A model generated the notes under the pieces. It searched no databases, had not been told where the DNA came from, and saw nothing but the letters and a program-made list of their open reading frames with translations. Positions 1 through 8,584 of a DNA stretch of 62,022 nt are shown here, one piece after another. The DNA comes from Spyradocola sp034113365 (GTDB taxonomy: Bacteria > Bacillota > Clostridia > Christensenellales > UBA1750), in assembly GCA_034113365.1 (NCBI GenBank), contig JAXEXP010000174.1, positions 1 through 62,022 on the forward strand, written 5' to 3'. Numbering within the stretch: position 1 is the first letter of the stretch; each line of letters starts with the position of its first letter. The position numbers and the translations under genes were made by a program.

Positions 1-140
1 CTTAATCCATAGGCAGATGGAAAATCGCTTCCGATACAGAAAAATTCGTGTGCGGCAAGGCCGTGCGCGAATTTTTCTGCAATTCGAAAAAGATGAGTAT
101 TCATCTTTTTCGAGCCTGTCGACTTTGTCGACAGGCTGAG
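1..140 (+). repeat. Three-hairpin dispersed element, copy 1 (cut by window edge)
   Basis: This is a non-coding element repeated near 9436-9730 (inverted) and 15266-15498. It has three consecutive hairpins: 37-79 with arms CAGAAAAATTCG / CGAATTTTTCTG, 85-112 with arms CGAAAAAGATGA / TCATCTTTTTCG, and 113-137 with arms AGCCTGTCGAC / GTCGACAGGCT. It abuts the terminator hairpin at 141-177 directly. The left part of the element lies outside the window. Short open frames across it are an artefact of the hairpins. Confidence 0.9.
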
Positions 141-177
141 CCGCCGTTTTCACCCTGTTTCAAGGGGAAAACGGCGG
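141..177 (-). terminator. Terminator stem of the YfcC-type gene, separated from its T-tract
   Basis: The inverted repeat CCGCCGTTTTC / GAAAACGGCGG lies 33 bp past the stop of the minus-strand transporter gene. On the minus strand the stem is followed by CTCAGCCTG, the end of the dispersed element, and not by a T-run. This matches copies 2 and 3, where the gene-proximal stem has lost its T-tract to the insertion. On the plus strand it is followed by a short T-rich stretch. Confidence 0.6.
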
Positions 178-209
178 TATTTTCTTGCCCAAAACGCTGC
201 GAAAAAGCC

Positions 210-1670
210 CTATGCGTAGCCCACGGAAACCGCGAAAATCAGCAGCAAAGCCGTCAGAATCAGCACCACAAGCTGCAGTTTCCACGTCCATTTGAACCAT
301 TTGGTGTACGGAATATCCATCATCCCCAGCACGATCAGCAGCATCGCGTTGGTGGGGAAAAACACGTTGGTGAACCCGTCTCCGAAGCAGAACGCCAGCA
401 CCACGCTCTGCCGCGTCAGCCCGATCAGGTCGGCCAGCGGCACGATCAGCGGCATGATCAGGAAGGCTTTTGACGCCGCGCTGGACACAAAAAACTGGAA
501 AACCAGCACGATCGCATACAGGATCAGGATCGCCGCAAAGGGCGTCATGCCCTGTAAAAGCGTGTATGCGCCGTGCAGCAGCGTGTCCAGTATGGCGCCC
601 TGTTCGATGATGTGGCGCACCGACATCGACAGCAAAATCAGCACCGCGCCGGGCGCCATGCTCAGCACGCCCGACCCGAAATCCTTCCACATTCCCTTGG
701 GATTGTACCGCGATATGCCCCCCGCGATCAGCGCGCCGCAGGGCAAAGCCAGCGCCATCACCACCATCGTGTAGTCCGAAAGCCCCGGGATCGTCAGCGC
801 CAGCAGCACATAGCCGAACACGCACCCCAGCGCGATCACAAACGCCAAAGCCGCCCTTCCGACTGCCTTATTGGCCAGTATTTCGTCGTTTCCGGAGGCC
901 GTCAGCGTGCTTCTGCGCGCCTCATCCTGCGCAAACGTGTAGGAAACCTGCGGATTTTTCTCCACCTTTTTGGCGTGATGCACCAGAAATACGCACAGGA
1001 GCGCGTAGATCAGCACGAACACGATCAGCCGCAGCCACAGCCCCGAGAACAGCGGAACGCCCGCCAGCTTCTGTGCCACAGCCACCGTAAACGGGTTGAA
1101 CGTGCCCGCCGCGAAGCCAAAGCCCACCGAAAGCAGGCTCATCCCAACGCCTGTGAGCGTATCCCACCCCAGCGCGAGCGAAAGCAGCACCAGCAGCGGC
1201 ACCAGCGGAACCGTCTCCTCCAGCAGCCCCATCGTCGACCCCAGCGCCATGCAAAGCAGCGAAATCAGGCACAGAAGCAGATATTTTCTGCCCCCAAACC
1301 GCCGTATTGTCGCCGCGATCAGGTATCGGAACACCCCCGCGCGGTCCAGCACGGAGAACGCCCCGCCCACAAGCAGTATGAACACAATGATGACGATCGC
1401 GGTCAGCGCCTGCGCGTCGCCCAGCATCTCGACCGGCGCGGTGAACCACCGCCACACGGGCAGTCTTTCGGCGTCCGGGGTCAGCACATAGGAGCCTTCC
1501 ACCACGATCTCGTTGCCGTTTGCGTCGAGTGTGCGCGCATATTGACCCTGCGGCAGCACGCGCGTGAGCACACCCGCCAGCACCATCAGCGCCACCAGGA
1601 TGGCCACCGTTGTCAGGAACGAGCGGGTGCTCACATGCAGCCCGCCCTTGGCGTTTTTATCGTTTTGCAT
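210..1670 (-). CDS. YfcC/DcuC-family membrane carrier
   Basis: The 486-residue polytopic membrane protein belongs to the YfcC / C4-dicarboxylate anaerobic carrier superfamily. A short basic N-terminus is followed by a first membrane segment (about residues 15-37), an extracytoplasmic loop containing QGQY, and then about ten further hydrophobic segments, with a conserved G-F-G-F-A-A-G-T-x-N-P-F signature near residue 190. Family members are thought to import dicarboxylates, peptides or amino acids, and the substrate cannot be read from sequence. The start has a GGAGG ribosome site. It lies 35 bp downstream of the LacI-family gene on the same strand, so the two probably form one transcript and the regulator may control this carrier. 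Confidence 0.85.
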   Translation of the reverse strand: MQNDKNAKGGLHVSTRSFLTTVAILVALMVLAGVLTRVLPQGQYARTLDANGNEIVVEGSYVLTPDAERLPVWRWFTAPVEMLGDAQALTAIVIIVFILLVGGAFSVLDRAGVFRYLIAATIRRFGGRKYLLLCLISLLCMALGSTMGLLEETVPLVPLLVLLSLALGWDTLTGVGMSLLSVGFGFAAGTFNPFTVAVAQKLAGVPLFSGLWLRLIVFVLIYALLCVFLVHHAKKVEKNPQVSYTFAQDEARRSTLTASGNDEILANKAVGRAALAFVIALGCVFGYVLLALTIPGLSDYTMVVMALALPCGALIAGGISRYNPKGMWKDFGSGVLSMAPGAVLILLSMSVRHIIEQGAILDTLLHGAYTLLQGMTPFAAILILYAIVLVFQFFVSSAASKAFLIMPLIVPLADLIGLTRQSVVLAFCFGDGFTNVFFPTNAMLLIVLGMMDIPYTKWFKWTWKLQLVVLILTALLLIFAVSVGYA

Positions 1671-1705
1671 GGGGATTTTTCCTCCGAATCATGCGTTTTT
1701 TGGCG

Positions 1706-2710
1706 TCAAATGCGCCGCACGGTGCCGCGCTCCACCAGCCACACGTCCTGCTGGATGCGCTCGGCAGGGGCGCTCTTGTCGCGGATGTGGCGCACCAGCA
1801 TCTCCACCGTGGCGCGCGCCTTGCCCGCCACGTCCTGCCCCAGCGTGGTCAGCGGCGGCTGCGTCATGCGCGCCAGCGGCAGGTCGTCAAAGCCCATCAC
1901 GGAGACGTCCTGCGGCACGCGGCGGCCCTGTGCGGCCAGCACGAGCATCAGCTGCGCCGCCACGCGGTCCGCCGTGCAGAACAGCGCGGTGGGCGCATCC
2001 GGGCGGTCGAGCAGCGCGTGCAGCATCGCGTCCTGACGCTCCGGCGCGGGCACGGTCAGCACGTTGCGCGGCTCCAAAGACACTCCGTTTGCCGTAAGCT
2101 CCTCGGTAAAGCCCTGCAATCGCAGCTGATCGACGCTGCTTTCCTCGATGCAGTTGCCGATGAATGCCAGATGCCTGTGCCCCATTTTCAGCAGATATTG
2201 CGCCGCGATGCGCCCGCCCGCCAGGTCGTCCACGTAGACGTAGTTCATCGAGGGAATGGGAAAATAGCTGTCCGTGAGCACCGCGGGCACCGAGGACAGC
2301 CCCTTGATGTGCTGCAGATTGCGGTCAAACGCGCCGCAGAGCACCGCCCCGGCCACGTTCCAGCCCAGCAGGTTGCGCTCCACGTCGCGGTAGTCGTCGG
2401 TAAAGCGCAGCAGCGGATAGTAGCCCCTGCGCTGCAGCTCGATGGTCACATCGCCTATGAATTCGGCCATGTAGGGGTTGCGGAACATGTTCTCGCCCTC
2501 GGGGCACTGCGCGATGATGGCCACGATGTGGCTCTCCCGCTGCGCCAGCGAGCGCGCCGCCTGGTTGGGCACATAGCCGCTGCGGCGGATGATCTCCTGT
2601 ATGCGCTCGATGGTGGCCTCGGACACCCGCCCCGTGTTGCCGTTGATGACATTGGAGACGGTGGTCATGCTCACCCCTGCCTCCTGTGCGATCTCTTTGA
2701 GTGTGATCAA
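1706..2710 (-). CDS. LacI-family transcriptional regulator
   Basis: The 334-residue protein has an N-terminal LacI-type helix-turn-helix (TLKEIAQEAGVSMTTVSNVI, residues 3-22) and hinge (TGRVSEATIERI), followed by a periplasmic-binding-protein-like effector domain to the C-terminus. It starts with TTG, supported by a GAGGGGAAG ribosome site. The effector is probably a sugar or sugar derivative. It is the first gene of a two-gene unit with the YfcC-type carrier. A LacI-type dyad overlaps the start region of the divergent GH31 promoter at 3216-3229, making that glycosidase a likely target, but this link is inferred. Confidence 0.9.
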   Translation of the reverse strand: MITLKEIAQEAGVSMTTVSNVINGNTGRVSEATIERIQEIIRRSGYVPNQAARSLAQRESHIVAIIAQCPEGENMFRNPYMAEFIGDVTIELQRRGYYPLLRFTDDYRDVERNLLGWNVAGAVLCGAFDRNLQHIKGLSSVPAVLTDSYFPIPSMNYVYVDDLAGGRIAAQYLLKMGHRHLAFIGNCIEESSVDQLRLQGFTEELTANGVSLEPRNVLTVPAPERQDAMLHALLDRPDAPTALFCTADRVAAQLMLVLAAQGRRVPQDVSVMGFDDLPLARMTQPPLTTLGQDVAGKARATVEMLVRHIRDKSAPAERIQQDVWLVERGTVRRI

Positions 2711-2792
2711 GCTCGCTTCCCCTCGCTTTTTGGTTTGTTTTTCCTACTATATCATATCGGATAATGCGGCGCAAGGACGGAAATCGCGGCCG

Positions 2793-3122
2793 CTATTTCG
2801 CGCCGGTCAGCGCGCAGCCGTGCGCATGGCGCAGCATTTCGGTCAGCAGCTCGTCCGGCGCCTCGTAGTGCCACACTGTCACAAAGTACGGCGCCTGCAC
2901 CGGCGGGCAGTGATAGCCACGCGTGACCGTCTCCGGGTGCTGCGCGCGCCATACCTCGCCCATCAGCCGCGTGCAGCGGAAGGTCACCTTGTCCGTGTTC
3001 AGCTGCGCGAAGATGCGGTTTCTCGGCCCTGCCTTGAAGCAGATGGGTAGCGGGCCGAACGGCGTGCATTCCAGCGCCCCCTCGATGCCCCGGCAGGCCG
3101 TCAGCAGCTGCTGCATGTCCAT
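2793..3122 (-). CDS. MmcQ/YjbR-family protein
   Basis: The small 109-residue protein matches the MmcQ/YjbR (CyaY-like fold) family, with the typical stretch TPFGPLPICFKAGPRNRIFAQL near residue 20 and a C-terminal half ending in an alpha-helical segment. Members bind DNA in some reports but have no settled function. The start has a poly-G ribosome site (GGGGGG) 7 bases upstream. It is transcribed away from the GH31 gene and toward the LacI gene, with an 82-bp gap from the latter, so co-transcription is possible. Confidence 0.75.
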   Translation of the reverse strand: MDMQQLLTACRGIEGALECTPFGPLPICFKAGPRNRIFAQLNTDKVTFRCTRLMGEVWRAQHPETVTRGYHCPPVQAPYFVTVWHYEAPDELLTEMLRHAHGCALTGAK

Positions 3123-3178
3123 CGCGATCCCCCCTGTTTGTTTCCTCTGTTATTATAGCACATCTTGCGGCGCATGTA

Positions 3179-3229
3179 TTGACAAATGGCATCATTTGCG
3201 GTATTCTAGACGCAGGTTAAGCGCTAAAC
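3179..3229 (+). promoter_or_regulatory. Sigma-A promoter with overlapping LacI-type operator
   Basis: TTGACA (3179-3184), a 17-bp spacer and TATTCT (3202-3207) form a strong housekeeping promoter for the GH31 gene. Just downstream, around the expected transcription start, is the near-palindrome GTTAAGCGCTAAAC (3216-3229). It has the central palindromic AGCGCT typical of operators bound by LacI-family repressors. The regulator encoded at 1706-2710 is the obvious candidate. Confidence 0.65.
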
Positions 3230-3265
3230 GTAATCGAATTTTCGGATAAAAGGAGCGGATTGAGC

Positions 3266-5569
3266 ATGTCTACCACCATTTTGGGTCCGGTCTACCGCAT
3301 CACCTTCCTCACCTCGCGCCTGGTGCGCCTGGAATACCAGCCCGACGGCCGCTTTGAGGACGCGCCCACGACCATGGCGCGCTGCCGGGATTTCCCCGAG
3401 GTGGCGGTCACGCAGGTGCGCGGCGCGCACGGGCTGGAGCTGGACACCGAGCATCTGCACATCGTCTACGACGAGGGGGAGTTTACGGGGCATGGGCTGT
3501 CCATCGCGGTCAAGGGCAATCTGAGCGCGTACACGAGCACTTGGCGTTTTGGTCAGGCGTTCAAGACGCTGGGCGGCACCGCGCGCACGCTGGACACCGC
3601 AAACGGAGCCATCCCGCTGGAGCCGGGTCTGGTATCGCGCGACGGCTTTTCCGTGCTGGACGACAGCGCGTCGATGGAGCTGGACGAGAACGGCGCGTTC
3701 CGCCCGCGCTCTGTCAAGGAGACGGATCTGTATTTCTTTGGCTACGGCCACGATTACGCCCAGTGCCTGAAGGATTTCTACAAGCTCTCGGGCGCGACCC
3801 CCATGCTGCCCCGCTACGCGCTGGGCAACTGGTGGAGCCGCTACCACGAGTACACCGAGGAGACCTACCGAAAGCTGCTGGACGACTTTGCGGCGCACGA
3901 CGTGCCGCTGTCGGTGGCGGTGTTTGACATGGACTGGCACCTGACCGACGTGCCCTACGGCAGCGGCTGGACGGGCTACACGTGGAATAAGGACTTCTTC
4001 CCCGATCCCGCGCGATTCCTGCGCGAGGTGCACGACCGCGGGCTGCGCATCACGCTCAACCTGCACCCGGCGGGCGGCGTGCAGCCCCACGAGGAGCAGT
4101 ACGAGGCCTTCTGCCGCGCGGTGGGCCGCGATCCCGAGCAGAAGCTGGGCATCGACTTTGACGCAGCGGACGACACGTTCATGAAGGCGTATTTCGAGCA
4201 GCTGCACCGCCCGCTGGAGGACGAGGGCGTGGACTTCTGGTGGATCGACTGGCAGCAGGGCGGCGTGAGCAGCGTCGAGGGGCTGGATCCCATGTGGGTG
4301 CTCAACGAGGGGCACTACCGAGACACGCAGCGCAACGGCAGGCGCAGCCTGATCCTGTCGCGCTACGCAGGCCCCGGCTCGCACCGCTGCCCGGTGGGCT
4401 TCTCGGGCGACACCATCGTCACCTGGGACTCGCTGGACTTCCAGCCGTATTTCACCGCGACGGCCTCCAACATCGGCTATCCGTGGTGGAGCCACGACAT
4501 TGGCGGCCACATGAACGGCGCGCGCGACGACGAAATGGCCACGCGCTGGCTGGAATTCGGCGTGTTTTCGCCCATCGTGCGGCTGCATTCCTCCAAGAAT
4601 CTGTTCGCGTCCAAGGAGCCGTGGACGTACGGGCCGCAGGCGTCGGCCATCATGCAGGAGCAGCTGCGCCTGCGCCACCGGCTGGTGCCCTACCTCTACA
4701 CCGCAGCCGAGCGCCTGCATACCGAGGGTGAGCCGCTGATCCGCCCCATGTACTACGGCTGGCCCGAGCGCGAGGAGGCCTATCATGTGCCCAATCAGTA
4801 CCTGTTCGGCAGCGAGATGCTGGTCTGCCCCATCACGCAGCCCATGGATCGCGTGCTGAACGCGGCGGCGGTCAAGGCGTGGCTGCCCGAGGGGCTGTGG
4901 TTCGACCTGCGCACGGGCGCCATCTACACGGGCGATAAGCAGCTGACGCTGTACCGCGGGCTGGAGAGCATCCCGGTGCTGGTCAAGGCGGGCGGCATCG
5001 TGCCGCTGGCGGAGGATCTGCGCGCCGACCGCAACCCGGCGCACCTGACGCTGCGCGTGTTCGCGGGCGCGGACGGCGATTACACGCTCTACGAGGACGA
5101 CGGCGTGAGCCTGGACAGCGCCGCGGTGCGCACGCACATCCATCTGGACTGGGAAAAGGGTGCGCTGAGCCTGAGTGTGGACGGCGAGCGCAGCCTGCTG
5201 CCGGAAAAGCGCGTGTGGAACGTGGAGTGCATCGGGTTCGAGAACACCGCGGTGACGGTGGACGGCATGGCCGTCGAGACGCACTACGACGCATCGCGCA
5301 ACGCGCTGTGCTTCACGGTGGAGCTGGACGCGGACTGCGGCGGTGTGACGGCGGAGTTTGCCCGCGCGGCGCTTGTGCAGGACGACTGGTTCGCGCGCGT
5401 GGAGCAGCGTTTGCAGGGCGTGCAGTCGCTGCTGGACGAGAAGGAGGCCATCTGGAAACTGCTGAAGAAGCGCGGGCGCACGGCGGGCGCGATGAGCACG
5501 CTGCGCGCGATGTGCCAGACCCCCGGCCTGCCGGATTTCCTCGAGGAGGTCGTCTGGGCGCAGGAATAA
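3266..5569 (+). CDS. GH31 family alpha-glycosidase
   Basis: The roughly 767-residue protein is a glycoside hydrolase of family 31: an N-terminal beta-sandwich to about residue 190, a (beta/alpha)8 barrel, and C-terminal beta domains. The barrel carries the nucleophile region FWWIDWQQGG (Asp328) and, downstream, GFSGDTIVTWDS, where the acid/base aspartate lies. The conserved FSPIVRLHSS and NQYLFGSEMLV stretches support the family. Likely activities are alpha-glucosidase, alpha-xylosidase or alpha-galactosaminidase, and these cannot be separated here. No signal peptide is visible, so it is probably cytoplasmic. ATG 3266 is chosen because AAAAGGAG lies 10 bases upstream. A C-terminal extension of about 70 residues (from QDDWFARVEQR) looks helical. 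Confidence 0.9.
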   Translation: MSTTILGPVYRITFLTSRLVRLEYQPDGRFEDAPTTMARCRDFPEVAVTQVRGAHGLELDTEHLHIVYDEGEFTGHGLSIAVKGNLSAYTSTWRFGQAFKTLGGTARTLDTANGAIPLEPGLVSRDGFSVLDDSASMELDENGAFRPRSVKETDLYFFGYGHDYAQCLKDFYKLSGATPMLPRYALGNWWSRYHEYTEETYRKLLDDFAAHDVPLSVAVFDMDWHLTDVPYGSGWTGYTWNKDFFPDPARFLREVHDRGLRITLNLHPAGGVQPHEEQYEAFCRAVGRDPEQKLGIDFDAADDTFMKAYFEQLHRPLEDEGVDFWWIDWQQGGVSSVEGLDPMWVLNEGHYRDTQRNGRRSLILSRYAGPGSHRCPVGFSGDTIVTWDSLDFQPYFTATASNIGYPWWSHDIGGHMNGARDDEMATRWLEFGVFSPIVRLHSSKNLFASKEPWTYGPQASAIMQEQLRLRHRLVPYLYTAAERLHTEGEPLIRPMYYGWPEREEAYHVPNQYLFGSEMLVCPITQPMDRVLNAAAVKAWLPEGLWFDLRTGAIYTGDKQLTLYRGLESIPVLVKAGGIVPLAEDLRADRNPAHLTLRVFAGADGDYTLYEDDGVSLDSAAVRTHIHLDWEKGALSLSVDGERSLLPEKRVWNVECIGFENTAVTVDGMAVETHYDASRNALCFTVELDADCGGVTAEFARAALVQDDWFARVEQRLQGVQSLLDEKEAIWKLLKKRGRTAGAMSTLRAMCQTPGLPDFLEEVVWAQE

Positions 5570-5611
5570 AGCGCTTTTGCGGCGAATCCTTTGGGAAAAG
5601 GAGGTGCGGTC

Positions 5612-6772
5612 ATGTTTGACAGAGAGTTGATCGAAAACCGGGCGATGACGGAGCAGGCATGCGCGTTTCACCCGCCCTATCCCGAGCAGATCGGCGATTT
5701 TCTGACGGGAAAGCAGGTGCGCACGGGCGCGCAGGTGCAGCCCGACGGCAGCGTGGTATTCCGCGTGTACGCGCCGCAGGTGAAGAATGCGGTGGTGCAC
5801 TTTACGGCGTTTGCGGACGTAGAGGTGGTGCTTAAAAAGGACGGCGACGGCATCTTTTCGGGCGCGCTGCCCTACGAGCACCGTCTGCGCGGGCCGCAGG
5901 ACGTGGAGTTCTGGCTGGACGGGCAGCTCTTCCTGCACCCGCAGGTGCCGGCGCACTACCGGACGTTTAAGCTGGTCAACTTCGTGGAGCTGCCGGACGA
6001 GGAGAGCGGCATGATCCTGCTGCGCGACGTGCCGCACGGGCAGGTGGTGCGCGAGGTGTACTTCTCCAACGCGATGAACAGTTGGGAGCGCTGCCTGGTG
6101 TATCTGCCGCCGCAGTACCGGCAGGGCGGGGCCTACCCGGTGCTCTACCTGCAGCACGGCGCGACGGAGAACGAAAACGAGTGGGTGTACATGGGCAAGA
6201 TGCCCTACATACTGGACAACCTCATCGCCGACGGCAAGGCCGTGCCCTTCATCGCGGTGATGAACGACGGCATGGAGCGCGCGCCCGGCGAGGGCATGGT
6301 GGACTTTGCCACCTTTGAGCGCATGCTGCTGGAGGACTGCCTGCCCTTTATCGAGAAGAACTACCGCGTGGTCGCGGACAAGGCGCACCGCGCGATGGCG
6401 GGGCTGTCGCTGGGCTCCATGCAGACCAGCGCGATCGGCCTTACGCACCCGGAGCTGTTCGACTATCTGGGGCTGTTCAGCGGCTTCATGCGCTTTGGCA
6501 CGGGGGTGAGCACCAACTTTGCCGACTGGCCGCATCTTGCGGCGCTGGCGGAGGATCCCGGGTTTATCAGCGGCAATTACAGGCTGTTCTTCCGCGCAAT
6601 CGGCGAGAGCGACCGCTTCTTTTCCGTGTTTGCGGAGGACAGCGAGCAGCTGGAGCGCCTGGGCAGCGACAAGCTGCCGGGATATGTGGCGCGCACCTAT
6701 GAGGGCATGACGCACGACTGGGGAGCCTTCCGGCGCGGTCTGCGGGACTTTGCACAGCTTGTTTTCAAGTGA
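5612..6772 (+). CDS. Enterochelin-esterase-like alpha/beta hydrolase with N-terminal CBM48-like domain
   Basis: The 386-residue protein has an N-terminal immunoglobulin-like domain (VVFRVYAPQVKNAVVHF, residues about 45-62) of the kind found before Fes/IroE-type and feruloyl-type esterases. A D-type esterase domain follows, with YLPPQYRQGGAYPVLYLQHG and the nucleophile elbow GLSLGSMQ. The terminal histidine is likely in GMTHDWGAF near residue 375. It probably deacylates a carbohydrate or aryl ester. ATG 5612 follows AAAAGGAGGTG, and an in-frame TTG 21 bp upstream lacks a site. It lies 42 bp after the GH31 gene and is probably in its operon, so removal of ester groups before glycosidic cleavage is a plausible role. 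Confidence 0.85.
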   Translation: MFDRELIENRAMTEQACAFHPPYPEQIGDFLTGKQVRTGAQVQPDGSVVFRVYAPQVKNAVVHFTAFADVEVVLKKDGDGIFSGALPYEHRLRGPQDVEFWLDGQLFLHPQVPAHYRTFKLVNFVELPDEESGMILLRDVPHGQVVREVYFSNAMNSWERCLVYLPPQYRQGGAYPVLYLQHGATENENEWVYMGKMPYILDNLIADGKAVPFIAVMNDGMERAPGEGMVDFATFERMLLEDCLPFIEKNYRVVADKAHRAMAGLSLGSMQTSAIGLTHPELFDYLGLFSGFMRFGTGVSTNFADWPHLAALAEDPGFISGNYRLFFRAIGESDRFFSVFAEDSEQLERLGSDKLPGYVARTYEGMTHDWGAFRRGLRDFAQLVFK

Positions 6773-6790
6773 GAGAGCAGAAAAACATGG

Positions 6791-6836
6791 ACGCCCCCGT
6801 CGGGGACTGCTTGCAGTCCCCGACGGGGGCGTTTTG
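6791..6836 (+). terminator. Rho-independent terminator between convergent genes
   Basis: A perfect 20-bp stem, ACGCCCCCGTCGGGGACTGC with its complement, has a 2-base loop and is followed by TTTT. It ends the GH31-esterase unit. Confidence 0.9.
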
Positions 6837-6861
6837 CGCGGGTGGGCGGCCCTGTGCGGGG

Positions 6862-7599
6862 TCAGCGTTTGTAGGTCGGGAGGCCCTCCATGCTGACGAC
6901 CAGACAGTAGACGTCCGGGCGCAGGTGGGTGACGACGTACTCGATGGGGCCGTCTGCGGACAGTGCGATGCGCTGCATTTGCAGCAGCGGCGAGCCCTCG
7001 GGGATGCACAGCTCCTGCGCTTCCTCCGCAGAGGCCACGCAGGCGGTGATGCGCTCGCAGCCCTCCTTGAAGTCCACGTGGAATTCGCGCGAGAGCAGCG
7101 AGTACAGGTCGAACGGGGTGGGAAATCCGTCCAGGCCGGGCGCTACGTCGCGGCGGACGTAGTTGACCATGCGCGCAAAGGGCATGCCGTCGGCATGGAA
7201 GCGGCGCCGGATGCGGTAGACGGTCGTGCCGGGGGCGATCTCCAATGCCTGCGCGGCCTCGGACGGGGCGGGGACGGAGTCCACGCGGAACAGCGCCGTC
7301 TCGGTGCGCGCGCGGTCGTAGCCCGGCGCAAAGCGCTCGGTGATCTCGGTGACGTTGTGGAATTTATGGAAGCCCATCGGCTGATGCTTGTCCGTGACCT
7401 CGGTGCCGTAGCCCTGGCGGACGGTGACGTAGTTGCCCTCCACCAGCTGGGAGACGGCGCGGCGCACCGTGGTGCGGCTGACCTGATAGAGCGCCTGCAG
7501 CTCCTTTTCGGGCGGCAGCAGCGTGCCGGGCGGGTATTGTCCCGACAGGATCTTCTGCTTGAGGTCAAAGGCGACGCGTCTGTAAACGGGGATGGACAT
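6862..7599 (-). CDS. GntR-family regulator with UTRA domain (HutC subfamily)
   Basis: The 245-residue protein has an N-terminal winged helix typical of GntR regulators (PVYRRVAFDLKQKILSGQYP, then LPPEKELQALYQVSRTTVRR, then QGYGTEV) and a C-terminal UTRA ligand-binding domain (YRIRRRFHADGMPFARMVNY). UTRA domains usually sense phosphorylated sugars or amino-sugar derivatives. ATG 7599 is chosen because GGAGGTT lies just upstream; a longer frame begins 19 codons earlier without a ribosome site. It is divergent from the esterase pair that begins at 7780 and probably controls it. The dyad TGGATG-N8-CATCCA at 7626-7645, between the two, is a possible operator. Confidence 0.9.
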   Translation of the reverse strand: MSIPVYRRVAFDLKQKILSGQYPPGTLLPPEKELQALYQVSRTTVRRAVSQLVEGNYVTVRQGYGTEVTDKHQPMGFHKFHNVTEITERFAPGYDRARTETALFRVDSVPAPSEAAQALEIAPGTTVYRIRRRFHADGMPFARMVNYVRRDVAPGLDGFPTPFDLYSLLSREFHVDFKEGCERITACVASAEEAQELCIPEGSPLLQMQRIALSADGPIEYVVTHLRPDVYCLVVSMEGLPTYKR

Positions 7600-7675
7600 G
7601 AAGCAACCTCCATACGTGCTGAGCTTGGATGGGCCGACGCATCCATCATAACACAATCTGCGGAATATGCAACCG

Positions 7676-7706
7676 TTGACAGCCCAGCTTTGTACTATGT
7701 TAAAAT
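7676..7706 (+). promoter_or_regulatory. Probable promoter of the esterase pair
   Basis: TTGACA at 7676-7681 is a perfect -35 box. The best -10 candidates (TTAAAA / TAAAAT at 7700-7706) sit at 18-19 bp spacing, slightly long. It lies in the intergenic space divergent to the GntR gene. Confidence 0.45.
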
Positions 7707-7779
7707 TTTAGCATTGCAATTTGCCGGTTTTCAGTGGAAAATAGAACCATAAGCAATCCAATGAAAGGAGATGGAACGC

Positions 7780-8583
7780 ATGGCACAAAATGCGATCATG
7801 CGGCTGACCATCCGGTCCGAGGCCCTCAAGACCGTGACGGACGTAAACGTGCTCTATCCCACGCGCAAGACCACCGAGCGCAAGGGCGGGATGATGCACA
7901 ACACCTGCGTCCGCCATGAGCGCTCGCTCAAGGTGCTCTACCTGATCCACGGAGGCGGAGACGACTACTCTGCGTGGATCAACAACACGCGCTTGGCGCT
8001 GTACGCCGAGAAGCATCCCGAGCTGCTCATCGTGATGCCCACGGTGCGCGACTTCCAGTCCTTCCGCACCGACATGGACTACTACGAGTACGTCTCCCGC
8101 GAGCTGCCCGAGTACATCGGCAGGCTGTTCAACATCTCGCACCGGCGCGAGGACACCTACATCGCGGGGCTTTCCATGGGCGGCTATCTGTCCTACCGCA
8201 TCGCGATGCTCAACCCGGAGCGCTACGGCAGGGTGGGCAGCTTCTCCAGCCCGCTGGACATCGTGCAGGACATGATCGAGCGGCACATCGGCTCGGCGGA
8301 GCACGCCGCGCCCGAGGCGCTCATCGGCGACCCCTTCCGCGAGATCCGCACCATCGTGGACAACAACCTCAAGCACCACATCGCAATGCCCGCCTCCTTC
8401 CAGGCCTGCGGCACCGAGGACATGACCTACGCCATCAACTGCGCGATGCGCGCCTTCTTTGAGGGCCGGCGCATGGATCACACCTACATGGAGGGCCCCG
8501 GCGTACACAACTGGTACTTCTGGGATGAGTACATCGACAAATTCCTGGACTGGCTGCCGCTGGATGACAAGGAGGGCGTGTGA
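7780..8583 (+). CDS. Esterase, EstA/FrmB-like alpha/beta hydrolase
   Basis: The roughly 267-residue cytoplasmic esterase resembles the tributyrin-esterase / S-formylglutathione hydrolase group. It shows KVLYLIHGGGDDYSAWINNT near residue 45, the nucleophile elbow GLSMGGYLS with the catalytic serine, and GPGVHNWYFW near the end for the histidine. ATG 7780 is preferred over ATG 7771 because AAAGGAG directly abuts the earlier ATG and is 9 bases from this one. It is followed after 1 bp by a second esterase of the same type. The pair may act on the two ends or two acyl types of one substrate. Confidence 0.85.
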   Translation: MAQNAIMRLTIRSEALKTVTDVNVLYPTRKTTERKGGMMHNTCVRHERSLKVLYLIHGGGDDYSAWINNTRLALYAEKHPELLIVMPTVRDFQSFRTDMDYYEYVSRELPEYIGRLFNISHRREDTYIAGLSMGGYLSYRIAMLNPERYGRVGSFSSPLDIVQDMIERHIGSAEHAAPEALIGDPFREIRTIVDNNLKHHIAMPASFQACGTEDMTYAINCAMRAFFEGRRMDHTYMEGPGVHNWYFWDEYIDKFLDWLPLDDKEGV

Positions 8584-8584
8584 T

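Noticed and set aside
3224..7009. A 1261-codon open frame antisense to the GH31 and esterase genes
   Set aside because: It is a mirror of GC-rich coding DNA: it is rich in Arg/His/Ala/Val/Gln with no recognisable domain or ribosome site, while the sense frames hold intact families.
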